A DNA stretch of 11,058 nucleotides from Paracoccaceae bacterium. GTDB lineage: Bacteria > Pseudomonadota > Alphaproteobacteria > Rhodobacterales > Rhodobacteraceae. Under the pieces are notes generated by a model. The model worked only from the letters and a program-made list of their open reading frames with translations. It was not told the DNA's origin and searched no databases. Positions 1 to 6,532 of the stretch are shown piece by piece. Position 1 is the stretch's first letter, and each line of letters begins with the position of its first letter. Position numbers and translations under genes: made by a program. The DNA is taken from the NCBI GenBank assembly GCA_011525185.1, contig WTIQ01000097.1, positions 1 through 11,058 on the forward strand. Direction: 5' to 3'.

Positions 1-234
1 ATCACACTGGCGGGCAAAACGGGATGTGCGGCCCATCCTCTCTTGGACCGCTTTATGACCCGTTACACAGCCGCTTATGAAAACGAAATCAACGCCTTTG
101 TTGAAGCTGTGAAAGACAAAACAGAGCCGCCCACAACTGGGCGCGATGGTTTGGAGGCGTTACGACTCGCGGAGGCGGCTTTGGAGGCTACAAAAACAGG
201 ACGTGCCGTTAAATTAGAGGAGGTTTTGCCGTGA
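1..234 (+). CDS. iolG: Inositol 2-dehydrogenase (IolG-type), C-terminal fragment cut by window edge
   Basis: Frame 1 is open from the first base to a TGA at 232-234, giving 77 residues with no start inside the window, so this is the 3' end of a longer gene and not a small gene. The internal ATG at 55 is not its start. The residues around FMTRYTAAYENEIN, followed by an acidic/Ala-rich helix and a TGRDGLEAL segment, match the C-terminal end of myo-inositol 2-dehydrogenases in the Gfo/Idh/MocA family, where a phenylalanine/arginine-rich helix and a conserved 'G-x-DG-x-EAL' stretch close the protein. IolG oxidises myo-inositol to 2-keto-myo-inositol with NAD+ in the cytoplasm. The stop overlaps the next start (GTGA at 231-234), so the two genes are probably translationally coupled. 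Which inositol isomer it prefers cannot be told, because the Rossmann and catalytic parts lie outside the window. Confidence 0.8.
   Translation: MTLAGKTGCAAHPLLDRFMTRYTAAYENEINAFVEAVKDKTEPPTTGRDGLEALRLAEAALEATKTGRAVKLEEVLP
216..223 (+). promoter_or_regulatory. Strong Shine-Dalgarno that fixes the GTG start of the PhyH-family gene
   Basis: AGAGGAGG lies seven bases before the GTG at 231. It is inside the last codons of the upstream dehydrogenase gene. It supports GTG 231 over any internal ATG and suggests translational coupling across the 4-base overlap. Confidence 0.75.
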
Positions 235-1397
235 AAGATCATCACGTGACGGGGCATAAAGGCTATTTTGGCAAAAGCGACTGTTCGGCCGAGGCGTTCT
301 TGGACTTGCTTGAGGATCGCCTCTCTGTCAGCGAACTGAACTTCGCTGGAAGTGTAGAGAAAAATATTCCCATTTATGCGGCCTCTGACATTGAACCTAT
401 CCTTGCGTCAGATCAGAGACAGGCGCTTATGGCAGAGTGGGCCTATGTGTTTTCACAGCGCTCTGGCATCGTAGTGATTAAGGGCGCTTTGAGCGATATG
501 GAGACCATCGATCAAACAACGGAGCTCTTCAATACCATCATCGAGGAAGAGCGCTTGGAAAGCTCTGGCGGCGATCATTTTGGGGAGCGCGGGGCAAACG
601 ACCGTATTTGGAATTCACTGCAAAAACTGTGTCTGCGTGATCCCAAACTCTTTGCACGTTATTTTGCCTCGCCCGCGATTGCGGCTGTGTCAGAAGCTTG
701 GCTTGGGCCTTGGTCGCAAATGACTACCCAAGTCAACCTTGTGCGTCCAGGCGGAAAACCACAGGTCTGTCATCGTGATTATCACTTAGGCTTTATGACC
801 TTGGAACAGGCCGAACGCTTTCCCGCCCATGCCCATCTGTTTTCTGGCGGGCTTACGCTGCAAGGCGCGATTGCCCATTGTGATGTCCCTATCGAAAGCG
901 GCCCCACAAAACTGTTGCCCAATTCACAACGCTTTGCGGCGGGCTATATCGCGGCGCAATTGCCAGAATTTAGAGAGATTTTTGAAGAGCGTTTTGTACA
1001 ACTGCCCCTCGAAAAAGGTGACACTCTCTTTTTCAACCCAGCGCTCTTTCATGCGGCGGGGGAAAACAGTTCTTCAGATATTCATCGTATGGTCAACTTA
1101 CTGCAAGTCTCCTCCCCCATGGGACGCTCACTGGAGCAAATAGACCGCCCCTCCATGCTCAAGGCGCTTTATCCTGCGCTGGCAGAGCTGAACTTACCCC
1201 GAGACCAGCTTGATGCGGTTGTTGCCGCCTCCGCGGAGGCCTATCCCTTTCCAACGAATTTAGATACCGATCCTCCCATTGGGGGGCTTGCCTCGGAAAG
1301 TCAAGCTGAGCTGGTGAAACGCGCCCTTTCAGAAGGGATGACACATGAGACGTTTAACGCCGCTCTTGATCAGAATTTTTCCAAACGTTTGCCTTAA
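231..1397 (+). CDS. Phytanoyl-CoA dioxygenase (PhyH) family 2-oxoglutarate/Fe(II) oxygenase, substrate unknown
   Basis: A 388-residue soluble protein with a GTG start overlapping the previous stop. The non-heme iron facial triad is visible: H181-x-D183 within CHRDYHLG, and the distal H274 within FFNPALFHAAGEN. R286 follows H274 by 12 residues and is placed to bind the 2-oxoglutarate carboxylate. In human PHYH the equivalent residues are H175, D177, H264 and R275, so the spacing is close to the family pattern. Such enzymes couple 2-oxoglutarate decarboxylation to hydroxylation, demethylation or related oxidation of a small molecule. No signal peptide or membrane segment is seen, so it is likely cytoplasmic. 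Its position between an IolG and an IolB gene points to an inositol-derived substrate, for example oxidative removal of an O-methyl or other substituent; that is inference only. The first 60 residues and the last 90 extend beyond the recognisable core and I cannot assign them. Confidence 0.82.
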   Translation: MKDHHVTGHKGYFGKSDCSAEAFLDLLEDRLSVSELNFAGSVEKNIPIYAASDIEPILASDQRQALMAEWAYVFSQRSGIVVIKGALSDMETIDQTTELFNTIIEEERLESSGGDHFGERGANDRIWNSLQKLCLRDPKLFARYFASPAIAAVSEAWLGPWSQMTTQVNLVRPGGKPQVCHRDYHLGFMTLEQAERFPAHAHLFSGGLTLQGAIAHCDVPIESGPTKLLPNSQRFAAGYIAAQLPEFREIFEERFVQLPLEKGDTLFFNPALFHAAGENSSSDIHRMVNLLQVSSPMGRSLEQIDRPSMLKALYPALAELNLPRDQLDAVVAASAEAYPFPTNLDTDPPIGGLASESQAELVKRALSEGMTHETFNAALDQNFSKRLP

Positions 1398-1411
1398 GGA
1401 CTCTGCCTAAT

Positions 1412-2218
1412 ATGCCCAATTTACTGCGCAGACCCCAAGCCAATAGAGGACTATGTCACAGCATTACTCCCGCTCAAGCAGGTTGGTCATATGTTGGATT
1501 TTCCCTTTATCAGCTCAAAGCAGGAGAGCGCATTTCAGAACAAACGGGCGATAGAGAGGTCATTTTGGTCATGGTCGAGGGCAAGGCAGCTATAAAGACC
1601 TCGAACCAAGATTGGGGGACGCTGGGCGAACGCATGAGTGTGTGGGAGAAAACACCACCGCATGCGCTCTATGTGCCAAATGCCGAAACATGGGAGGCCA
1701 CAGCAGAAAGCGATTGCGTGATTGCCGTCTGTAGCGCCCCTGGGCATGGATCACATAAAGCGCAAAGACTTGGGCCTGATGGCATTTCACTTGATACGCG
1801 CGGAAAAGGCTCCAACACGCGCTACATTCACAATATTGCGATGGAAGAGCGCGACGTGGCAGACAACCTTTTGGTCACCGAAGTCTTCACCCCAAATGGC
1901 AATTGGTCTTCCTATCCCTCACATCGCCATGACGAAGATAACTATCCTGAGATCACCTATCTCGAAGAAACCTATTATTTCCGCATTGCGCCAAAAGATG
2001 GCTTTGGCATCCAAAGGGTCTATACAGAAGACGACAGCTTGAACGAGACCATGACAGTCCGCGACCATGATGTGGTCTTGGTCCCCAAAGGCCACCACCC
2101 CTGCGCCGCGCCCTATGGCTTTGATATGTACTACCTCAACGTCATGGCAGGACCTTTACGCAAGTGGCGCTTTAAGCCCGATCCAAGCGTGAAATGGATC
2201 TTGGACCGTGACGGATAA
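1412..2218 (+). CDS. iolB: 5-deoxy-glucuronate isomerase (IolB), paralogue 1
   Basis: A 268-residue protein, the normal length for IolB, a double-cupin metal enzyme that converts 5-deoxy-D-glucuronate to 2-deoxy-5-keto-D-gluconate in the cytoplasm. The C-terminal cupin carries the family signature: NWSSYPSHRHD at about 164-174 (H171 and H173 as likely metal ligands), LEETYYFRI at 184-192, QRVYTEDDSLNETM at 201-214, VLVPKGHHP at 222-230 (H229 as likely last ligand; the family more often has GYHP), and MYYLNVMAGPLRKWRF near the end. A TAAGGA Shine-Dalgarno overlaps the stop of the PhyH gene, 11 bases before the ATG. A second, quite different IolB lies at 9521-10357. This copy is the more canonical of the two, yet it sits with the oxygenase genes and not in the iolDC operon. 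A role on a modified deoxy-glucuronate is possible but unproven. Confidence 0.9.
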   Translation: MPNLLRRPQANRGLCHSITPAQAGWSYVGFSLYQLKAGERISEQTGDREVILVMVEGKAAIKTSNQDWGTLGERMSVWEKTPPHALYVPNAETWEATAESDCVIAVCSAPGHGSHKAQRLGPDGISLDTRGKGSNTRYIHNIAMEERDVADNLLVTEVFTPNGNWSSYPSHRHDEDNYPEITYLEETYYFRIAPKDGFGIQRVYTEDDSLNETMTVRDHDVVLVPKGHHPCAAPYGFDMYYLNVMAGPLRKWRFKPDPSVKWILDRDG

Positions 2219-3266
2219 CCCTTATGCACTGAGCGGGCCGCATGCGCCCGAGGCGGTGCCCGTTAAGTGGTATCGGCCCAAAGTTGATCCCAGCGCGATC
2301 CGTGCCTTGATGCAAAAATCCGATAAAATTGCCCTGCGGGATACCGTGATCTGGCTTGGCCTCATGGCAGTAAGTGGCACAGCTGCTGCGCTCTTCTTCC
2401 CAAGCTGGTGGTCTTTACCCTTCTGGCTAATCTATGGCGTGCTTTACGGGTCAGCATCAGACTCACGCTGGCATGAATGCGGCCACAAGACTGCTTTCAA
2501 AACAGAATGGATGAATGCAGTCGTTTACCAGATTGCCAGTTTTATGTTGATCCGCAACCCCGTTGTCTGGCGCGCCAGCCATGTACGTCACCATACAGAT
2601 ACCATAGTCGTTGGCCGCGACCCCGAGATCGTCGCGATGCGACCTCCCGACCTATTGCGGGTGGCGCTTAACCTCTTTGGCATCATCGATACGCTCACAC
2701 TTTTACGACGTATGGCCCTTCATGTGACAGGTCGTCTTCATCAAGATGAAGCGACCTATGTGCGCAAAGAGGATCAAAAGAAAGTGTTTTTCATCGCTCG
2801 CATATGGCTTGTCATTTATCTAGCAACCGCTCTCAGCGCACTCGCTATGGGATCCATTGTCCCCGTCTTACTCATCGGATTACCCCGACTTTACGGAGCT
2901 TGGCATCATGTTTTGACAGGGCTTTTGCAGCATCTGGGACTGGCTGAAAACGTCAGCGATCACCGCCTTAACACCAGAACAGTTCTGATGAACCCAGTCA
3001 GCCGTTTTATCTATCTCAATATGAACTACCACCTTGAGCACCATCTCTTTACTATGGTGCCCTATTATAACCTGCCCAAACTGCACGCGCTCATTAAACA
3101 CGACGTTCCAGCGCCAGAGCCCTCTATCTATGCAGCTTTTAAACGGTTAATGCCTGTCTTGATCCGTCAGTTAAAATACAAAGACGCTGTGATCATTCCT
3201 GATCTCCCCAAAAGCGCAACGCCTTACGGTGCAGATGTTGAGACCCTCAAACCGCACGCCGTCTAA
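2208..3266 (+). CDS. Membrane fatty-acid-desaturase/hydroxylase family di-iron oxygenase, MocD-like
   Basis: A 352-residue integral membrane protein. The three histidine boxes of the membrane di-iron family are intact: HECGH (89-93), HVRHH (125-129) and HLEHH (275-279), with extra histidines at 233-234 and 242. Hydrophobic segments lie at about 45-64, 68-82, 150-165 and 195-226, giving the usual arrangement with the boxes on the cytoplasmic face. The family includes acyl desaturases, alkane hydroxylases and MocD, the oxygenase proposed to act with ferredoxin MocE and reductase MocF in rhizopine catabolism. The inositol-gene neighbourhood and motifs such as SDSRWHECGH and VVGRDPEIVAMRPPDLL favour a MocD-like role over lipid desaturation, from memory of that family and not from an alignment. 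No ferredoxin or reductase gene is in the window. The GTG start overlaps the iolB stop by 11 bases with only a weak Shine-Dalgarno; the next in-frame ATG (codon 35) would remove conserved-looking sequence. Confidence 0.78.
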   Translation: MTDNPYALSGPHAPEAVPVKWYRPKVDPSAIRALMQKSDKIALRDTVIWLGLMAVSGTAAALFFPSWWSLPFWLIYGVLYGSASDSRWHECGHKTAFKTEWMNAVVYQIASFMLIRNPVVWRASHVRHHTDTIVVGRDPEIVAMRPPDLLRVALNLFGIIDTLTLLRRMALHVTGRLHQDEATYVRKEDQKKVFFIARIWLVIYLATALSALAMGSIVPVLLIGLPRLYGAWHHVLTGLLQHLGLAENVSDHRLNTRTVLMNPVSRFIYLNMNYHLEHHLFTMVPYYNLPKLHALIKHDVPAPEPSIYAAFKRLMPVLIRQLKYKDAVIIPDLPKSATPYGADVETLKPHAV

Positions 3267-3378
3267 TACGTGTGAAAGATCTCTGCATAATAGACAATAA
3301 TAGCACAAAACATCCTACTTGCTGCGACGATCAGGCCGCGCCTGCCTGCCCCTCGGCAGGCGCGTTCACCGTCTCAAC
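3267..3378. other. Convergent intergenic gap
   Basis: This 112-base gap separates the stop of the desaturase-family gene (plus) from the stop of the Gfo/Idh gene (minus). The first half is AT-rich without a coding frame or recognisable site. The second half holds the hairpin listed separately. Confidence 0.8.
3337..3364. terminator. GC-rich hairpin, probable bidirectional terminator
   Basis: CGCGCCTGCC (3337-3346) and GGCAGGCGCG (3355-3364) are perfect inverted repeats giving a 10-bp stem with an 8-base loop. It sits between two convergent genes, 14 bases beyond the stop of the minus-strand gene and 70 bases beyond that of the plus-strand gene. Neither side has a run of T residues, so it is not a textbook intrinsic terminator. 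It may stop transcription weakly, or protect 3' ends from exonucleases. Confidence 0.6.
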
Positions 3379-4512
3379 TTATTGAACCATGGGAGGACGC
3401 GCCTCGGTCCATGCGCTTTTGTTTTGCGCAGACGCCACCGCTGCATGCACCGCTGCCATTGAGCGCAAGCCATCTTCTGCCGAAGGAAGCCCGTCGCGTG
3501 TTTCGCCACGGATTGCATCGGCAAGATCGCAATACATATTTGCCACCGCCATCGGAAAGCCTTCGGGATGAGCAATAGCCACGCGGCTGAGGCGGTCCGC
3601 CTCGCTCGATAAACCGCCCTCTCCTTTTTCGATAATCTGAGTGCGTCCACCCAGTGGTGTAAAAATCAATTGGTTGGGCTGCTCGGCAAACCACTTCAGC
3701 CCTCCTGTTTCGCCAAAGACTTGAATTTCAAATCCATGTTGCCGACCAATCGCTACAGATGAGGTCCAAAGCCGCCCAACCGTGCCACCGCTCATGCGGA
3801 AATTAACCATGGCATCATCCTCAAGTTCACGACTTGAGATAGTAGAGGCAAAGTCAGCCGAAAGGGTTTCGACTTGATCGTCACATAAAAAGCTCGCCAT
3901 ATGCAGCGCATGAATGCCACAATCGGCAAACTGACCAGAAATGCCCGCCATGGCAGGATCATAGCGCCAACGCACGCGCGGATTGTCTGCATCTTCTGCG
4001 TCCCCATGATGACCGTGGCTAAAATTCGTCACAACAAGACGGATTTTACCCAGCTCTCCTGCGCGAATCATCGCACGGGCTTGACGGATCATCGGATAGG
4101 CAGAATAGCAATAATTCACTGCGCAAATCTTGCCCGACGCCTGCGCGATGCGCACAATCTCTTCGCCTTCCTCGACGGTCATTGTCATTGGCTTTTCACA
4201 CAGAACGTTAAAGCCTGCCTCCAGAAAGCTCTTGGTGATTTCAAAATGCGTGGCATTCGGCGTTGCAACGGTGACAAGGTCCACTCGATCGTCGCGGTCT
4301 CTTTCACCCGCCAACATCTCTTTCCAATCGCCATAGGCACGCGAAGCATCAATGCCCAAGCTCTGCGCATAGGCGCGCCCAGCCTCTGGACGATGATCTA
4401 AGGCCCCCGCTGCAAACTGAAACAAACCATCAGCCTGCGCCCCCAATCTATGGGCTGGCCCAATTTGACTGCCCTCGCCGCCGCCAATCATTCCCCAACT
4501 TAGTTTCGTCAT
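3379..4512 (-). CDS. Gfo/Idh/MocA family NAD(P)-dependent dehydrogenase, inositol-type
   Basis: About 377 residues. The N-terminal Rossmann fold has the dinucleotide loop GMIGGGEGSQIGPAHR (8-23, counted from the GTG variant described below), then ATPNATH (84-90) and the family CEKP motif (106-109; K108 is the catalytic lysine). The C-terminal domain holds QFADCGIHALH, giving D198-x3-H202, equivalent to the Asp/His pair of IolG. It would oxidise a ring hydroxyl of an inositol, or reduce an inosose, in the cytoplasm. It is the last gene of a minus-strand operon, 12 bases after the MocC/IolE-like gene. Two adjacent starts are possible, GTG at 4515 and ATG at 4512; AAGGA in the gap suits either, and I chose ATG. 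This subtype, with its GGGEG loop, differs from the other Gfo/Idh protein at 5429-6532. It may act on scyllo-inositol or an inosamine; its exact substrate is unknown. Confidence 0.85.
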   Translation of the reverse strand: MTKLSWGMIGGGEGSQIGPAHRLGAQADGLFQFAAGALDHRPEAGRAYAQSLGIDASRAYGDWKEMLAGERDRDDRVDLVTVATPNATHFEITKSFLEAGFNVLCEKPMTMTVEEGEEIVRIAQASGKICAVNYCYSAYPMIRQARAMIRAGELGKIRLVVTNFSHGHHGDAEDADNPRVRWRYDPAMAGISGQFADCGIHALHMASFLCDDQVETLSADFASTISSRELEDDAMVNFRMSGGTVGRLWTSSVAIGRQHGFEIQVFGETGGLKWFAEQPNQLIFTPLGGRTQIIEKGEGGLSSEADRLSRVAIAHPEGFPMAVANMYCDLADAIRGETRDGLPSAEDGLRSMAAVHAAVASAQNKSAWTEARPPMVQ

Positions 4513-4524
4513 CACTAAAGGTCC

Positions 4525-5418
4525 TTATTCAAATCCAATGCTTTGCAGATATTCACGGTTCTTACGCGCATCCCCAAGACTATCTGGGTTGAGCGTAGGG
4601 TCGCAATCCTGCTCAATGGTGCACCACCCTTCAAATCCGCTTTCAAGCAGCAAACTGCGCACCGCGGGAAGGTCCACTTCCCCTTCTTCGAGTGTACAAA
4701 AGATGCCTTGCCCACAGGCATCATAAAACCCTGTACGGTTCTCAATCACCTTTGCTTTCACCTTTGGATCAGTGGATTTGAAATGTACGTAAGTAATCCG
4801 TTCCAAATGTCTTTTCATAAAGGCAACGGGATCAAAGCCCGCATAGGTGCAATGCCCCGTATCCAAGCAGAGCTTCATCACATTTGGATCGACCTCTGCT
4901 AGGAGGCGCTCAATTTCTGGCTCAAAATCCATGAAACCAGCAGCATGGGGGTGCAATTCGGGGATCAAACCATAGTCCTCAGCCCCCATTCGGGCTATAG
5001 TAACAAGACGATCACGATAAGCCGCCCATTCTGCATCATCCATTTGTTCAGCCTCACTGGCCCGCCCCGCTGTCGGAGCACGGCGCTCTGAAATAGAATC
5101 AATCAGCACAAAATGCTCAGCCCCATGGGCCTTGAGTGCTTCACAAGTACGCTTGGCCCCGTCAAGCACATCGTCCCATTGGGCAGGATCGTGAAAAGCG
5201 CGAAAAACCACTCCACCGATGAGCTCAAGGCCAAACTCATCCAAAGCCTCCGACAATTCTACTGGGTCTTCTGGCATAAACCCGACAGGACCGAGTTCTA
5301 TTCCTTTATATCCTGCCTGGGCACATTCACTCAGCACTGTGCGCCATGACGGATTGCGCGGATCATTTGCAAATTCCACGCCCCATGAACACGGAGCATT
5401 TCCGATTCTGATCGACAT
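4525..5418 (-). CDS. MocC/IolE-like TIM-barrel isomerase or inosose dehydratase
   Basis: 297 residues of the xylose-isomerase-like/AP-endonuclease-2 TIM-barrel family. It starts IGNAPCSWGVEF, resembling the rhizopine-catabolism protein MocC more than the typical IolE opening ('NPISW-ND'). The four expected metal ligands are present: E154 in IPELHPHAAGFM, D186 in LCLDTGH, H212 in YVHFKS and E269 in CTIEQDCDP. Conserved stretches DPVAFMKRH and RTGFYDACGQGIFC follow. IolE dehydrates 2-keto-myo-inositol to the trione that IolD hydrolyses; MocC is needed for rhizopine use. As no other IolE is in the window, this gene could fill that step for the iolDCBJ genes or serve a related ring. It lies between two Gfo/Idh dehydrogenase genes in one operon. 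The ATG at 5418 is chosen because AAGGAGA sits five bases upstream; an in-frame extension to 5487 would overlap the preceding gene. Confidence 0.82.
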   Translation of the reverse strand: MSIRIGNAPCSWGVEFANDPRNPSWRTVLSECAQAGYKGIELGPVGFMPEDPVELSEALDEFGLELIGGVVFRAFHDPAQWDDVLDGAKRTCEALKAHGAEHFVLIDSISERRAPTAGRASEAEQMDDAEWAAYRDRLVTIARMGAEDYGLIPELHPHAAGFMDFEPEIERLLAEVDPNVMKLCLDTGHCTYAGFDPVAFMKRHLERITYVHFKSTDPKVKAKVIENRTGFYDACGQGIFCTLEEGEVDLPAVRSLLLESGFEGWCTIEQDCDPTLNPDSLGDARKNREYLQSIGFE

Positions 5419-5423
5419 TTTGG

Positions 5424-5430
5424 TCTCCTT
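5424..5430 (-). promoter_or_regulatory. Shine-Dalgarno fixing the MocC/IolE-like start
   Basis: On the minus strand AAGGAGA precedes ATG 5418 by five bases and overlaps the TAA stop (5429-5431) of the upstream dehydrogenase gene. This decides the start against the longer frame that opens at 5487. Confidence 0.75.
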
Positions 5431-6532
5431 AAACCTGAGTGACGGGAACCCAGCCCCCGTTTTTTGCGGATGTTTGCACCGCTGCAATCACTTCTGCAAC
5501 GGCTAAACCATCCTGAAAATTTGGCCAAATAGACTTGCCTTCTTCAATTGCTGTGAGGAAGTCCTTGGCCTCTATGATAATGGTGTCCTGATAGCCTGTT
5601 CCATGTCCTGGCCCAAGGCAAAAAGGCTCATAGTCGGGATGTTCCGGTCCTGCAAGAATTTTGCGAAACCCGCGCGTTGCCTCAGGACCCGACGCGCGAT
5701 AGAGCCACAGCGCATTTTGATCTTCTTGATCGAAACGAATGGCCCCTTTTGTGCCGTAAATATCATAAGCGTACCCCATCTTACGCCCCGTTGCGATGCG
5801 GCTGGAATAAATATGTCCCATAACGCCACTTTTGAAACGACACATAATTGAAGCGTGATCATCGTTCGTCACCTGGCCACCAGGACGGGTGTCGTGCACT
5901 GTTTCAATATCAGCCATGACCTTTTCAATCGGCCCCATCAAGGCAAGAGCTGCATTTATCGGATGGGGCGCAAGATCGCCCATATTGCCATTGGCCTCGC
6001 CCGCACAGCGCCAATTGAAAGGTTCATCAGGACGGGCCAAAAAATCTTCTTCATGCATCCCGCGGAACCACGTGATGTCGCCAATCTCACCCTCTTGGAT
6101 CAAGCGTCGGGCGAATTGGCTTGCAGGAGTTCGAATGTAGTTAAAGCCAATCATATTCACAACACCAGCGCTCTGAGCAGCTGCCGCCATGGCGCGTGCA
6201 TCCTCTTGGGTTTCAGCAAGGGGCTTTTCACACAGAACGGGTTTTTTAAGCGCAAAAGCGGCCTCAGCGATGGCGCGATGGGTGTCTTGCGGAGACGCGA
6301 TAATAACCGCTTCGACAGCAGGGTCAGCCACCAGCTCTTGCCAATCACGTGCTGCTTTCTCAAAGCCATACATTTCTTTATATCGCTCTGCGCTGGCCTG
6401 TGAGGTCGCTGCAACCGATACCAAACGGGGCCGCAATTTTGTGTTAAAAACAGCCCCTACACAAGACATTGCGACAGCATGGGCTTTGCCCATGTAGCCA
6501 CCACCAATGATGCCAATTCCTATCTCTGTCAT
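5429..6532 (-). CDS. Gfo/Idh/MocA family dehydrogenase, inositol-type, first gene of minus operon
   Basis: 367 residues. The Rossmann loop GIGIIGGGYMGKAHA (5-19) is classical GxGxxG-like, followed by IIASPQDTH (77-85) and the CEKP motif (101-104, catalytic K103). GNMGDLAPHPIN at 182-193 supplies the D186-x3-H190 catalytic pair. The C-terminal part ends QDGLAVAEVIAAVQTSA, the usual closing helix of the family. It is an NAD(P)-dependent oxidoreductase acting on a cyclitol or sugar. It is the first gene of a three-gene operon, with ATG 6532 facing the divergent promoter region, and the next gene starts 11 bases after its stop. The Shine-Dalgarno (AAAGAAA) is weak. With the partial IolG at the left edge and the gene at 3379-4512, three distinct Gfo/Idh enzymes lie in 6.5 kb, suggesting different inositol isomers or oxidation steps. 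I cannot assign the isomer. Confidence 0.85.
   Translation of the reverse strand: MTEIGIGIIGGGYMGKAHAVAMSCVGAVFNTKLRPRLVSVAATSQASAERYKEMYGFEKAARDWQELVADPAVEAVIIASPQDTHRAIAEAAFALKKPVLCEKPLAETQEDARAMAAAAQSAGVVNMIGFNYIRTPASQFARRLIQEGEIGDITWFRGMHEEDFLARPDEPFNWRCAGEANGNMGDLAPHPINAALALMGPIEKVMADIETVHDTRPGGQVTNDDHASIMCRFKSGVMGHIYSSRIATGRKMGYAYDIYGTKGAIRFDQEDQNALWLYRASGPEATRGFRKILAGPEHPDYEPFCLGPGHGTGYQDTIIIEAKDFLTAIEEGKSIWPNFQDGLAVAEVIAAVQTSAKNGGWVPVTQV

Noticed and set aside
43..234. A stand-alone 63-residue protein at the left edge
   Set aside because: The frame is open upstream to base 1 and the sequence matches the C-terminus of IolG, so it is the end of a truncated gene and not a small gene or pseudogene.
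3901..4401. Open frame of 166 codons on the plus strand
   Set aside because: Antisense shadow of the Gfo/Idh gene at 3379-4512; composition is like a mirror of that gene and not like a real protein.
5419..5487. N-terminal extension of the MocC/IolE-like protein from ATG 5487
   Set aside because: It would overlap the preceding gene by 59 bases and add 23 residues unlike the family, while AAGGAGA is correctly placed for ATG 5418.
5855..6403. Open frame of 182 codons on the plus strand
   Set aside because: It lies wholly antisense to the Gfo/Idh gene at 5429-6532, which has full family motifs. The translated frame shows no family character and no good ribosome-binding site.
1..6532. A complete rhizopine (moc) catabolism cluster
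   Set aside because: MocA-, MocC- and MocD-like genes are present, but MocB (binding protein), MocR (regulator), MocE and MocF are not seen, and the PhyH and IolB genes are not part of the described moc set. Only the resemblance is claimed.
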